From NCBI GenBank assembly GCA_025617745.1, contig CM046873.1, positions 25,589,547 to 25,653,546 on the forward strand: DNA of 64,000 nucleotides, in the 5' to 3' direction. A model generated the notes under the pieces. That model did not search any database. It worked only from the letters and a program-made list of their open reading frames with translations, and had not been told where the DNA came from. The stretch's first letter is position 1; the number at the start of each line of letters is the position of its first letter. The DNA comes from Heliocidaris erythrogramma. Its lineage: Eukaryota > Echinodermata > Echinoidea > Camarodonta > Echinometridae. Both the position numbers and the translations under genes were made by a program. This document shows, in pieces, positions 30,660 to 42,314 of the stretch.

Positions 30660-32280
30660 AATAAAAGGAATGTAGATTACAATACTTCAAAACTTCTGAC
30701 ACGTACACACAATGAAGAGTACTTTTTCATGCTGTCTTCATTTACTTCCTTACATGTTACATGCAGTGCCATTGCAAATGGCAAATCACAAGGAAAAAGA
30801 AAAGTAGAAAAGGTGTTCCTGTATGTAATACTTTTTAAGTTTCTTTTAAATAATGTATAACTTGTAATAAAACTACCCAAGTGAGAGTAAAAATCAACTG
30901 AACATTGAAACTATATTGTCAACACTAAAATATATACAAAAGTCAGCTCAGTAGTATAAAACTATACTTTCAACAGTATATAGGCATACCATATGGAATA
31001 GCAAATGGCATATAAAAAAATTAACAGAAATGTCCCTGTATGCATAATACATACGTTTCTTAAAAATTATATAACTTCTGATAAATCTATACAACTAGTA
31101 TGAGAAGAAATCAACTTCATATTGCAAAACTATTATTTCAACACTAAATGTGCATGTTTCAAGGCAAGTTTGTGGATCTAGAATACATGTATATCAAACT
31201 GTAATAAATATAATACAAAAATCAGCTCAGAAGTGTAAAACTATACTTTCAACAGTATACATGTAGGCATACTTCAGGAAAGGTTTGTGGATCTATGCAT
31301 AAGCAAATTCTAAAACAAACAGTGTAAACAGATCACAATAAAAGTAAATCTTGGAAGGAAAACAACTTCACTATGTGGTGTGATCACATTATCAAAGGCT
31401 ACCACACATTCAACTGAAAATGGCAACGTTCACTGGCAGATTTATTTTGAACATATGTATAGTTTTCATATTGAATTATATTATGGACATTCACACAGGA
31501 ATATGATGGCAAGGGTATTTTCACTGAATATTGCAACATTGACATATTGCAGTTTATAATACCATAAATACCTAAATACAATGATTACAGTCAGGAACAC
31601 AGGTACAAAAGATATGTTATTAAATGTACATCACACACATTCACTTATACGCTGGCAAGTGATATTGTTTGGTTGTAACTACATGCATTGATACAATATA
31701 TTACAATCGTTTTGATCAACCACTTCTTATGATCACCAAATTCTTATTGAAGTTTATGTAATTCATGTGCATCTCACTTCACACAATGTACAGCATGTAG
31801 CAAACCCAATGGACTGCTAGTTCAGCTAAAAACAGCATGACAAATCAGACTAAATATTCATCATAAATAGAAAAACATCACAGAAGACATGCATATTCAT
31901 GGTCATGGAATGTGTTGAAATACACAGGGGGAAATAGATTAAAATGAAGTTTATACAATGTCATAACGGAAACCCTTTATCAGATAACATTTTTTGTTTG
32001 TTTCAAATGACATGAATATATTTCCTCTCTGATAAATGTTAACGTAAACATTATGTTAAATGATTACACACAGAAAATGCTTTATTTGGTACATACATAC
32101 TACAATCACCAAGAAAAAGGTGAATATAAACAGGAACTATGATAAACAATTTTTTAAAGAAGGATAAAAGTTCTATGTCCAGCAGATCTAAATTTCAACA
32201 ATAAAAGCAGACATAAAAAAGATCAAGACCAGTGTTGATGTTAGATGGATTTCAATCTTGTACTCCATTGACGAAGCCCT
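30660..32280. other. AT-rich intergenic, no gene seen
   Basis: 1.6 kb without a convincing ORF or repeat. It contains loose internal duplication (for example AAAACTATACTTTCAACAGT near 30957 and 31236). It could include the 3' flank of the P2X7-like pseudogene. Confidence 0.4.
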
Positions 32281-32284
32281 TGTA

Positions 32285-33645
32285 AGCCCTCGATGGGCCT
32301 ACCTTATCCGCAGTGTAGCACATGATGGAACAACTCTCCTGTTTCCTGCTCCAAGTACCCATGGTGAATATTAGGCCTAGTATATAATATTATACGTGAA
32401 TATATATACGTGAATTGTTTGTAGGCATAATGCCGGTACGATTCATTCAACCTCGGAATGTCCCTTGGAAATACATTGTTGCTTGCTGCCATGCATGCAG
32501 CCAAGACATTGCCATTTAGAAATGCATCAGTGAAGTATTGAGCAGTCATGACGCAGGTGCGGACATGGCAACACACACACATTCTCTACCTCCTTTGGCA
32601 TGGGCACACATCTTCCACCACATCTAGACCATGATGCAGGCCGGCTGCTTGGTCCAGGCCTTTCTTCAGCAGGTTGGGTAGGCTCTACAGCTGCTACGGC
32701 ATCCAAGTAAACATCCGTGAATCTGCAGAGGAACTGGATGGTGACGCGTTCTAGATCAGCTCTCTCTCGATCCATCGCAAATTTCTACATTGAGTAAGAA
32801 AAAAGAAAAACAACAGTGAATAAAGTAGGGAAAAAATAATGCAAATAATGTAAAGTGCACATTCCACCCTGTTCAAAATTCAAGTATGGAAATACTGTTT
32901 TGGTGAAAAAATCATAAAATTATTAAATTTGTAGGGATTAATTAATAGGTTCCATTGTATTGATATATTGTTTGTGAACTGGTACCACTAGGTGTATTTG
33001 AATCTTTGGAGTCACAATTAGATATACATACATACATACATGTACAGTGTATACATTCATCTGTGACTCTGACTTGCAAAAGCCTGTACTACACTCGCCC
33101 CCTTCAAATCAATTTATGTTGTTTTTTTTACAGGGGGGGGGGGGGTACTTCGTCACAGCTCACACAGGTTAAACCAGTTCGCCAATCACCAATTGACATG
33201 TCTGGTGTTGATTCTAATTACATCTTGGCATACCTTCATTTATAAATAGATTCCTTCTTCTTCTTCTCCTCCTCATTCTTCCTTCTTCTTTCAGTTTCAA
33301 TTTCAATGAGGATTCTTACAAACACACTATCTCAGACCTGGGCCCTGGCTGTGACATCTCACATTCACACTATTATTTAATTCTATTTCTCTTGAGTCTT
33401 AATTTAGTTATTACACAATGACAAATCGCAAGAAAAATTATCGAATTTGTTGCATAGACCTTGGTTCGGATAAATAGGCTGCGATAATGATCTACTCACA
33501 TTTGAAGTTGATTCATCGTCATCGCCATCGGGTTCCCTGTTGGTGCGCGGGCGACATTTCCCCGCAGGAACACTGCAGTGTGCAGGGATGACCGTCACTC
33601 TTGCAAGGGCACATCCGTCTGCCCGTTTTGTATCAGCAATGCAGC
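32285..33645 (-). pseudogene. P2X7 C-terminal-domain-like gene remnant
   Basis: Two minus-strand exons are visible. The upstream one ends at 33493 with donor GTGAGT and holds a Cys-rich motif (MCPCKSDGHPCTLQCSCGE, then CRPRTNREPDGDDDE in another frame). The second begins at 32790 after a strong polypyrimidine acceptor: KFAMDRERADLERV, then WSRCGGRCVPMPKEVENVC. After a shift in a GT run it reads MTAQYFTDAFLNGNVLAACM, SYRHYAYKQFTY, and finally GAGNRRVVPSC. Cys spacing and order match the zinc-binding intracellular C-terminal region of P2X7 receptors, which in invertebrates also occurs in non-receptor proteins. The exon junction is phase 0 on both sides. At least three frameshifts make it non-functional as read. 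Confidence 0.7.
32840..33400. other. Intron of P2X7-like remnant
   Basis: Lies between the two exons. Holds a CATA repeat near 33028-33045, a poly-G run at 33134-33145 and a CTT-rich tract at 33255-33295. Confidence 0.5.
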
Positions 33646-33793
33646 AGCTAGCTTCCTGAACATTTACAGGCAGTCGGCTCCAAATCTCCCTCCATGTTTA
33701 GAATTGAGATATCTGTCGCTAACTCCGAAATACTGAAAGTGTCATCCATAATAAAGATGAAATTGCTTTGTCCTATAGACTTTAGTATAAATA

Positions 33794-34455
33794 TGTGACC
33801 CGCCGCCTCAAAACCTACAATAAGTCGCACGGACCACAACGTAGCAAACCGCCCAAAATAGTAAATTTGCTTGGATCAGTCGATTTTCTGTTTTTGATAG
33901 AAATAGGTAGTTTCATTATCATTCTATCATGTCTCAAGTTTGTGAGTCGTAATTCGACTTAGAAATATGTTTTGGGGGCATTTTAAAATGACTCCTTTTT
34001 TTCAAATGTCGAGCTAATGAATGTTTGGAGAGCTTTTGTAATACTTTCATTCAATGCCAAATTACTACTTTACCTCCAAAGGTATTAAATTGATTTTTGG
34101 AGTGAGTAATGAATAGGTCCTCCTGGAGCAGCGTGCCAAAATTCAGCCTAATCTGATAATCCCTTCATACTGGTTGCTATGGCCATTTGAATACCCAATT
34201 TTACTTGGGCGCACACAGAGAGCGAAGGTTTAGCACTCTTTTGTTCCGAACTTAAATGGCCATTTTCTCTGAATAGGAGTTATTGATTGCTTGTTACATA
34301 CCGATTCTAAATGTGATATCTAAAGGTGTTATCATTGAGTAAACTAGGAAAGTGATATACCATTGGAAAGCTGAGAATCTCTACTTTCAGAAAATGTATA
34401 AAACAAAAAGAATAATTTTGGTGACTTATTGTAGGTTTTGAGGCGTCGGGTCACA
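33794..34455. mobile_element. 662-bp MITE, TGTGACCC ends
   Basis: TIRs of about 35 bp (TGTGACCCGCCGCCTCAAAA, then CCTACAATAAGTC) with TA flanks. Relative of 10615-11244. No coding capacity. Confidence 0.85.
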
Positions 34456-35065
34456 TACGGCGTCAGACAGCAGATTGCAGGATACAAATAGCGCAAAACA
34501 TGTATTCGTTCACTATCCAGTATACAACTTACACATATCACAGCGATCTATGCGGTTTTTTGCCGCGGAGAAGGAAATTTCGCTGATCCTCAATATACTT
34601 TCCACTAGACCTAGTTTCGTATGCACAAGAACTATTTTGCAGCATCAGCAAACACAGATTTTTCCCCATTGAAACCGGCGACTGACCGCCTTTAATAGGA
34701 GTATTAGCTACATGGATATTGTATTTGAAATGCATAAATTGAGAAAGCTTATTGCACTTATTTCGAAACCATTTCGAAACTTTAAGTAATTCAACATTTA
34801 AAGTATTTTCCAATGATTTAGGTTCTTATGAGAATAAAAAATGTTAGTGTCGTCAGCAAATAAGATAAAGGATAATAATGATGACGTATTAATTACATCG
34901 TTGACATACACTAAAAACAAAAGCGGGTCCAGGATAGATCCCTGGGGGACACCACACTTAATTAGAAGGGACTGTGAGTCAATACCATTGAATGTAACAT
35001 ATTGCTTTCGATTGCTTAAATAACTTTTAAACCAAGAAAGCACTGAGCAGCGAACACCACAAGAA

Positions 35066-37007
35066 CTAGAAATGTGCATTGCTGGTGCCGCGCAATGCGA
35101 AATGTATCCCCCGGCACTGGCAGCGATTTGAAGGAGGGACAAAGACCCCATCCCCTCCCTCAAACAAAAGGATGGTGTAGAAATTGCCGCCAGTGGCCCG
35201 GAATATTGTCAACACTAGGAGCAGCATTACCAAAACGATTTGTGCAGATTAGAGTATAATGCATTTTTATAGAAAATTCGGAAGAAATACATGTATGACC
35301 TCAGAGCGCACATAAGCCATCCACTAAAATATGACCTTTGATCCTATGAAAGACGGAACACTAGAGGCAGCATCACCAAAAACTGTAGAGGTGTAATCTA
35401 TAATGGACCTACATACAAAATCTGAAAGAAATGAGTTAACAAATGTGTCCTCCAGAATGCATGCAACGAAAATATGACATTTGACCCTAACAACAACCTG
35501 AATATGACATTTGACTGTATAGAAAGTGGTACAGTGGGGGTAGCACCAGCAAACAATTTAGATGTGTAGGTTTCACTAAGACACATCTTCATATAAAATT
35601 TGAAAGAAATGTGTTGAGAGATATACCAAGATACATCTCCATACAAAATTTGAAAGAAATCCATCAAGAAATGTGGTCTGCAGAGTGCACTCACGCCATG
35701 CCCTGAAGTATGACCTTTGACCCTATAAAAGACGGAACACTGGTGGCAGCATCACCAAAAACTATAGGTTTTTAGATTACACCAAGAGACAACTTCATGC
35801 AAAATTTGAACGAAATCCGTCAAGAAATGCAGAAGTAAGAGTGCAAGAAATGGAAAAATGACCTTTGACCCTATAAAGGACGGAACAATGAGGGTAGCAT
35901 CACCAAAAATTAAATATGTGTAGATTATACCAAGATACATCTCCATACAAAATTTGAATGAAATCCGTCAAGAAATGCAGAAGTAAGAGTGCACAAAAGG
36001 GACAAATGAGCTTTGACCCTATAAAGGACGGAACAATGAGGGCAGAATCACCAAACAGTAACTATGTGTAGATTATACCAAGATACATCTCCATACAAAA
36101 TTTGAAAGAAATCCATCAAGAAATGTGGCCTGCAGAGTGAACTCACGCCATCCCTTGAAGTATGACCTTTGACCCTATAAAAGACGGGACACTGGTGGCA
36201 GCATCACCAAAAAGTACAGGTTTTTAGATTACACCAAGGGACACCTTCATGCAAAATTTGAACGAAATCCGTCGAGAAATGCAGAAGTAAGAGTGCAAGA
36301 AATGGAAAAATGACCTTTGACCCTATAAAGGACGGAACAATGAGGGCAGCATCACCCCAAATTAAACATGTGTAGATTATACCAAGATACATCTCCATAC
36401 AAAATTTGAACAAAATCCGTTGAGAAATGTGGCCTGCAGAGTGCACTCACGCCATGCCCTGAAGTATGACCTTTGACCCTATAAAAGACGGAACACTGGT
36501 GGCAGCATCACCAAACACTAGAGGTTTTTAAATTACACCAAGAGACACCTTCATGCAAAATTTGAACGAAATCCGTTGAGAAATGTGACCGCCAGAGCGC
36601 ACACAAGAGTACACACAAGACATCTATCAAAATATGACCTTTGACCCTATAAAAGACGGAACACTGGGGGCAGCATCACCAAAATCTATAGGGTTCCAGA
36701 TTTTACCAAGAGACACCTTCATACAAAATTTGAACAAAATCCGTTGAGAAATGTGACCGCTAGAGCGCACACAAACTATCCCCCAAAATATGGCCTTTTA
36801 CCCTATAAAAGACGGAACACTGGGGGCAGCATCACCAGAAACTATAGGGGTCCAGATTTTACCAAGATACACTTCCACAGGAAGTCTGAAAGAAATTCGT
36901 CGAGAAATGTGACCGCTAGAGCGCACACAAGAATGTGACGCGGCGGCGGTGGCGGCGAAACGCTGCTGAATCCAAAGTATCCTCCGGCATACTGCCGGGG
37001 GATACAA
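35066..37007 (-). mobile_element. Helitron-like non-autonomous element
   Basis: Inserted in the LINE above. Removing 35066-37007 rejoins the LINE frame exactly (FSKLY then SCGVRCSV), with no target duplication and the junction between A and T. On the minus strand the 3' end has a hairpin (GCATTGC and GCAATGC around a 9-base loop) 7 bases before a terminal CTAG, as in Helitrons. The 5' end has a palindrome (TATCCCCCGGCA with TGCCGGAGGATA). The start TTGTATCC is not the usual TC, so a Helentron-type relative is possible. It contains tandem repeats of about 150 bp and no Rep/helicase. Confidence 0.7.
35330..36930. repeat. Tandem array, about 150-bp monomers
   Basis: About nine to ten diverged units, each with TTTGACCCTATAAA(A/G)GACGG, GCAGCATCACCAAA and CAAAATTTGAA(C/A)GAAATCCG. 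Unit starts near 35336, 35715, 35863, 36009, 36165, 36315, 36471, 36639 and 36793. Confidence 0.9.
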
Positions 37008-38384
37008 TAAAGTTTAGAAAATAATAAATCATGATTAATCGTGTTGAACGCTTTACTCAGGTCTAAAAATATTCCAATAACATGTTCTTTTTTGCAATGG
37101 CGTCTGTAATGTTATCATAAATTTGGACAAGCGCTAGATCAGTGGATTTTTTTTTTAAAACCATATTGGTTCGGATTTACTACTTTATGGAGGTTTAAAA
37201 AACTATATAATCTATTATAAACAATTTTCCTTAAGATTTTGGATATACTGGGGAGATAGAAATAGGACGGTAATTGCTGATTTCATGTTGATCATCCTTT
37301 TTAAAAATTGGAGTTACGTTGGCTATTTTGAACAAGTCAGGAATAATACCTGACTGTAAAGACTGATTAAGTATATGTGTTAGTGGGCCAGCAATGAAAT
37401 GGATTATTTCCTTAAATGTGAAGTGAAGTACTTATTTTATCATGACCTTGGGATTTCGAAGCATTTAATGATTTAGTAATATTAATTATTTCATTGGAGT
37501 TTGTGGGATTTAAAAAGAGAGATGCCCGAGTCGGTTCTTTAAAGAATTCCGTATAATGAGCGTTATATGGAGTAGCAATATTGGCAGCAAGTTGAGGACT
37601 AATATTAGTGAAAAAAAGAATTAAAGCAATCGGCATAGTCATTGGAATCTGCAATTTAGTTACCATTAAAAGTAAAATCATCTTTTGGTAAAATGTCACT
37701 TTTAGTTCCCGTAACTTCTTTTATAACTTTCCATGTTGCGCTCGAGTTGGATTTCACCTTTTGTAATTTGTTTGAAAAGTGTAATTTGCGAGAAAAGCGA
37801 ATTAACTTTGTTAATTTGTTACGGTACGTTTTATAAACAAGTAAACTTGTATCCGTGGGGTTATTCAAATGTTGTTTATAAAGTCGATTTCTTGTTTTGA
37901 ATGATTTCAGTATGCCTTTAGTTATCCATGGAATGATAGGTTTATTACGTTTACGTTTAAGTTTACGTTTATTTCTTACTAATGGAATATTTTTACTGTA
38001 ATAAAATTGTAGCTTTGAATACAGATTTGCATATGGAATATTCATATCATCTGTATTAAGAATATCATTCCATTCTTCCATGACTAAATGTTGTTTTAAT
38101 ATTTCAATATTGTGAGGAGTCTCTTTCTGATACATAAAACGTTGTAGTGATTTAAATCTAAACATTGATTTTTCACAAATAGTGAATATAGGTAAGTGGT
38201 CCGATACTTCTGACCATAACAGTCCTCCAGTTATCTTTTTGTAGTGTACTATCAATTAAAGTTAAGGAGTGTACATTAACTCTTGTGGGATTGTTTATAA
38301 AAGAATAAAATCCATATGAATTCATCAATTGAAGAAACCTATTAGAATTGATGTGATGTAATAAATATATATATATATATATAT

Positions 38385-38630
38385 AATGTGAAAGGAAATG
38401 AGAGAATAATGGTTGCGTAACTTAAATCAAAGTTCCCCAGAACTATCCTCCCTTTTTGAAATTTTTGCAAAGGCTAAAAAGTGTCTCCGCCGGAATCGAA
38501 CCTGGGTCGTTGGCTTAGAACGCTAATGCCTTAACCACTAGACCACGGAACTTTGATTTAAGTTACGCAACCATTATTTTCTCATTTCCTTTCACATTGT
38601 ATTTATTTCCACGAGAGTTGCCAAAGCTGT
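38385..38630 (-). mobile_element. TIR element carrying tRNA-Arg, copy 1
   Basis: Arms AATGTGAAAGGAAATGAGAG and GGTTGCGTAACTTAAATCAA are inverted on the two sides of a tRNA sequence at 38483-38551. The left arm also has a spacer CCCTTTTTGAAATTTTTGCAA. Confidence 0.8.
38483..38551 (-). tRNA. tRNA-Arg(TCT)-like, degenerate
   Basis: Minus strand. It has the same cloverleaf as 40093-40163 but with a base lost in the T arm (GGTTCGATTCCGG) and changes in the acceptor and anticodon stems (TTAGC). Probably a pseudogene inside a mobile element. Confidence 0.6.
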
Positions 38631-38699
38631 TATTATGCTATTATGTAAAAATATGTAGAACAGGTGTAACATGTAAATTCATCTGTTCTACTTATTTCA

Positions 38700-39005
38700 C
38701 ATAATGGTAATGAAGAGATCTTCTTTTGTCTACCAGACCAATTGTGGAGGGTACAATGAGGAGCTGTGTATTTTGTCCGCTCTCTTTGTCATCGTGTTCA
38801 TAGTGAGTATATGTTATTTCCTTACAATATTGTTAATAATTATTCTTATGTATGCATGTATCTCAAAGCATTCGCTTGGATCCAGCTGAGGCATGTGGCT
38901 TGTCTTTGTTCAAAACCCACCTGCCCAACCATTATTCTCTCATTTCCTTTCACATGGTATTTATTTCCACGAGAGTTGCCAAAGCTGTTATATATGTTAT
39001 TTCCT

Positions 39006-39035
<30 letters not shown>
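38700..39035 (+). repeat. tRNA-element interior and right arm, no tRNA
   Basis: The interior sequence (CTCAAAGCATTCGCTTGGAT, GGCATGTGGCTTGTCTTTGT) runs into the right arm (TCTCATTTCCTTTCACATGG, CACGAGAGTTGCCAAAGC) without the tRNA. It ends in a (TA)n run. Confidence 0.65.
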
Positions 39036-39039
<4 letters not shown>

Positions 39040-39630
39040 TAAAGGAAAAAAGAAACTTATAAAAGTTCAAGAGATCACCAAATTAAATTCTCTGCATGGA
39101 AATGTACCAAATTTGGATATAATGTTGATTCAATGCATGGCTTTAAATGACAGTCAATAACAAAAAGTTTTCTTCAATGCCACAAAAGAAATGTGCACTG
39201 AAGCAAAGGACTCTCTAATCCCCAAGTCACAAAGACAAACTGCAGCCTTGTACACCATATGCATGTCAATGAATGAAACAAAAGAATTTCAAAAGGGATT
39301 TGCAAGTTCATATCCAAACAGATTAATAGCCAGTATGTCCACCTCTAGCTTGCTGGCAAGCTGTACACCGTCTTCGCATGCTTCCGATCAGATTCGCGAT
39401 GGTAGCCTGGGGAACATTGTTCCATTCCTCTTGCAGTGCTGCAATGAGCGTCTCCCTATTGATGGGTTGATTGTCACGCCTTGACACACGTCGACCAAGC
39501 TCTTCCCACAGATGTTCAATTGGGGAAAGGTCTGGTGAACGGGCGAACCATGGCAGAACATCAATATCCTCTTGCTCGAGGGGTGCAAATCCCTTTTGAA
39601 ATTCTTTTGTTTCATTCATTGATGAAATAA
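39035..39630 (-). pseudogene. Tc1-like transposase, C-terminal remnant
   Basis: Minus-strand frame at about 39600-39325 reads DIDVLPWFARSPDLSPIEHL, WEELGRRVSRR, EEWNNVPQATIANLIGSMRR. This is the third catalytic region (PDLSPIEHLWE) and C-terminus of a Tc1-type DDE transposase. The N-terminal DNA-binding and first two catalytic regions are missing. Inverted segments with ATGAAACAAAAGAATTTC at about 39268-39300 and 39586-39620 flank it, consistent with an internally deleted, rearranged copy. Confidence 0.75.
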
Positions 39631-39776
39631 AATAAAATAAAATATACAACAACTTTGGCAAATCTCGTGGAAATAAATACAATGTGAAATAAATGCGAGA
39701 ATAACGTTGCGTAGGTCAATCAAAGTTCCCCAGAGCTGTCCTCCCTTTTTGAAATTTTTGCAAAGGCTGAAAAAGT

Positions 39777-39827
39777 GTCTCCGCCGGGAATCGAACCCGG
39801 GTCGTTGGCTTAGAACGCCAATGCAAC
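39777..39827 (-). tRNA. tRNA-Arg(TCT) 3' half
   Basis: Anticodon arm, variable region, T arm and acceptor 3' strand are present; the D arm and acceptor 5' strand are missing. Pseudogene. Confidence 0.7.
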
Positions 39828-40092
39828 GCAACGTTATTCTCGCAATTTCTTTCACATTTGTATTTATTTCCACGAGATTTGCCAAAGTTGTTGTATATTT
39901 TATTTCCTTACACTTGTTAATAATTATTCTAATGTATACATGTATTCAAAGCATTCGCTTGGATCCAGCTGAGGCACGCGGCTTGTCTTTGTTCAAAACT
40001 CACCTGCCCCCGATAAAGGAATTAATTGATAAGGTTGAGGATTTGTCAATCTGTCGGTCAATTGAATCTGGTGTCGCCGAAACCACTAACCC

Positions 40093-40163
40093 GTCTCCGT
40101 GGTCTAGTGGTTAAGGCATTGGCGTTCTAAGCCAACGACCCGGGTTCGATTCCCGGCGGAGAC
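40093..40163 (+). tRNA. tRNA-Arg(TCT), complete cloverleaf
   Basis: The 71-base acceptor stem GTCTCCG/CGGAGAC pairs fully. The D arm is GGTCTAGTGGTTAAGGC. The anticodon stem TTGGC/GCCAA holds loop GTTCTAA with anticodon TCT. The T arm is CCGGG-TTCGATT-CCCGG. A and B boxes are intact. It lies inside a repeated TIR element, so it may be a mobile tRNA copy rather than a housekeeping gene; transcription is possible. Confidence 0.85.
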
Positions 40164-40314
40164 ATTTTTTCAGCCTTTGCAAAAATTTCAAAAAGGGAGG
40201 ACAGCTCTGGGGAACTTTGATTGAGCTACGCAACGTTATTCTCGCAATTTCTTTCACATTTGTATTTATTTCCACGAGATTTGCCAAAGTTGTTGTATAT
40301 GTTATTTCCTTACA

Positions 40315-40315
<1 letters not shown>

Positions 40316-40352
<37 letters not shown>
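40316..40352. repeat. (TA)n microsatellite
   Basis: Pure TA run directly beside the right arm of the tRNA-bearing element. Confidence 0.95.
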
Positions 40353-40354
<2 letters not shown>

Positions 40355-40359
40355 GAATT

Positions 40360-40840
40360 TGGGGTGTTTTCTTTGGTTCGAATAGGTGCCTCCCCTGGCT
40401 ATTTTGATCCCCTCCTTTTGGTACCCACGGGCGGCGAATGATCCCCAGATTGCTGGGAGATATTTTTAATGGCCGCAGTGCCATCCATATATCATAATTT
40501 CACATTTCTAAATGTTTTTCAACCGGTGGTACAGCTCTCTGTCGTAGGCACTAGCGAGTACTTTCTATTATGCACGCAACCTATGATGATTAGATGTGAT
40601 GTTAAGGGGAGAAAGTTGATTCGGACAACAAAATGTACTATCATAGTCCAGCAGATTGGTGAAGAAAATCGATGTAATCGTGCGCATTTTCATGAAAGCA
40701 TAAAATGTAGCATGTAGGTAGAGTTTTTTATGCCGAAAAATTCGGGCCCTGGGGCCTGTTGTGCCCATTATGTTTGTAAAAGTGGTCCTCTCATGGTATT
40801 TTCCCTTCAAAGTTGATGTTATAAAAATGTAATATCAAGT
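40360..40840. other. Non-coding stretch, no gene seen
   Basis: Short ORFs only; no motif recognised. Confidence 0.4.
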
Positions 40841-41880
40841 AGTTTTACAGGAAGTGCACTGATGACTTAGACTCTTTCACCAGAGCACTTGCATGATTTT
40901 TTTTCGCGAAATTGCCTACGCTACGGTGTAAAACGAAAACAACCCCCCCCCCCCCCCACTGGGACAACTACCCTTACGGCATCCACTCTTTAGGACATCT
41001 TCTTAGGACATCAATCAGTAAGGATATAATGAGTATCCAGAGGAGGGAGTATCCACCTCCCACGGTAAGAACGTTTTGGAAGAGAGACTGGTGCATTATA
41101 ATGATAAATGTGTCTATACCCATGATCACGGGGGGAGGGGGGGGGGAGGGGAGATTTCCCCTGGTATTACATTTTTGTTTTAAAAGTTTGGTGTTTAAAC
41201 TTGGTGTTTGATGGTGCATTGTACAGTTGAATTCGTAATCCATCTTAACATGATTGTATACCCCATACTATTTTTTTAAATCGACCAACCACAATGCTAG
41301 TTTCCTTTAATACTCGATTGGCTGGTAGCTTTGTACCGAGTTGCATAATTTTAGAGTGCGTGAGGGAGAGGGGGTGGGGGTGTCACAAACGGCTAGAATA
41401 TTTGTTTTCCTTCCCGCCCCCCCCCTTAATTGTTGATCATGCAAAACATCTAATAGAGAGTTGATATTGCACATGCATGGGAATACCTGCCTTCATGCAT
41501 TGAAGAAAAAAACACACCAAAAAACAACAACAAACAAAAAAACAAAACAATTCTTTTTAAATGATAGTATATATATACTAGTTTTTGTTTTTGTTTTGTT
41601 TTTAATGTGATAAACTAAGTTTTATTGTTGGAAGTTGGAGGAGGAACAATTTAAGCGAGCAAGCATGAGCGAAAACAAACACTTCTCTTTTAATAAAATT
41701 TGGTATATTATCTGGGCTTTATTGTTGCAGGTCGGGGCAGAAATTTTGCTAAAGGCCATATTAATTCTATTTTGGCGAACGAGCGTAGCGAACGAGCACA
41801 ATCTTGCTCAATGTGATGTTAAGTCCAATTTGGGGTACTTTTCCTAGAGGGTGGTTGTCCTGGGGTAGTTGTCCGGGGGG

Positions 41881-42314
41881 CTATATTTTTTTCTGTCAGG
41901 ACTTGAGCCACCCGACGAGAGAGGGCAGTATTTGAGCGTCAAGAGGGGTGACAATACGGTTTATTCCGTCAAGACTAGTCGGCATGAATATTCATGAAAA
42001 ACAAATTGTAGGGATATAGTAAAATGAGCGAACCAATCACGCAGTTCCTTGTGTGGCGCATTCGGATTCACGTTGTGCTCGTCATGAAGGAATCACGAGT
42101 TCGAGTCTCGGCAGGCTAAGGGGTGTTAGAATTTAGGAAAGTATCATTGACAAAATTTTCTTTTGCTGAAATAAAGTAAGGTGAAACTGAGAGAAAATAC
42201 AAGTCTTAAAGTTGTAGTCTCTCCCTCAAAGTCTCCAAAACGGGGCTTTTTGACGCTCAAATACTGCCCTCTCTTGTCAGTGGCGCAAATCCTGACAGAA
42301 AAAAAATACGCGTC
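41881..42314 (+). mobile_element. 434-bp TIR element with tRNA-like core, copy B
   Basis: Near-identical to 5239-5674, including TIR and the GTTCGAGTCTCGGCAG B-box region at about 42100. Confidence 0.75.

Larger units (their letters stand above)
34680..38350 (-). mobile_element. CR1/L2-like LINE, split by insertion
   Basis: Minus strand. The endonuclease end is at about 38340-38200 (FLQLMNSYGFYSFINNPTRV, then SDHLPIF in frame 37656-38255). Linker 37656-38200 is followed by RT at 37080-37012 (VIGIFLDLSKAFNTINHDLL) and, beyond the inserted element at 35066-37007, at 35060-34813. That part reads GVRCSVLSWFKSYLSNRKQY, CGVPQGSILDPLLFLVYVND and FADDTNIFYSH. A frameshift near 34810 leads to NVELLKVSKWFRN. 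Truncated at both ends and with several frame breaks. Confidence 0.85.
39635..40318 (+). mobile_element. TIR element carrying tRNA-Arg, copy 2
   Basis: Left arm from about 39635, a partial tRNA (minus) at 39777-39827, another right arm to about 39915, interior 39915-40090, an intact tRNA at 40093-40163, and a right arm to 40318. The interior can be read as MYTCIQSIRLDPAEARGLSL, but its meaning is unknown. Looks like one element inserted or duplicated within another. Confidence 0.75.

Noticed and set aside
38704-38889. Hydrophobic 61-codon ORF
   Set aside because: It crosses element interior sequence with no start context, splice support or paralogue in frame.
39707-40114. 135-codon plus-strand ORF across tRNA-bearing elements
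   Set aside because: It overlaps TIR arms and tRNA sequence; repetition of the interior at 58.8 kb shows a repeat rather than a conserved protein, though a short peptide cannot be excluded.
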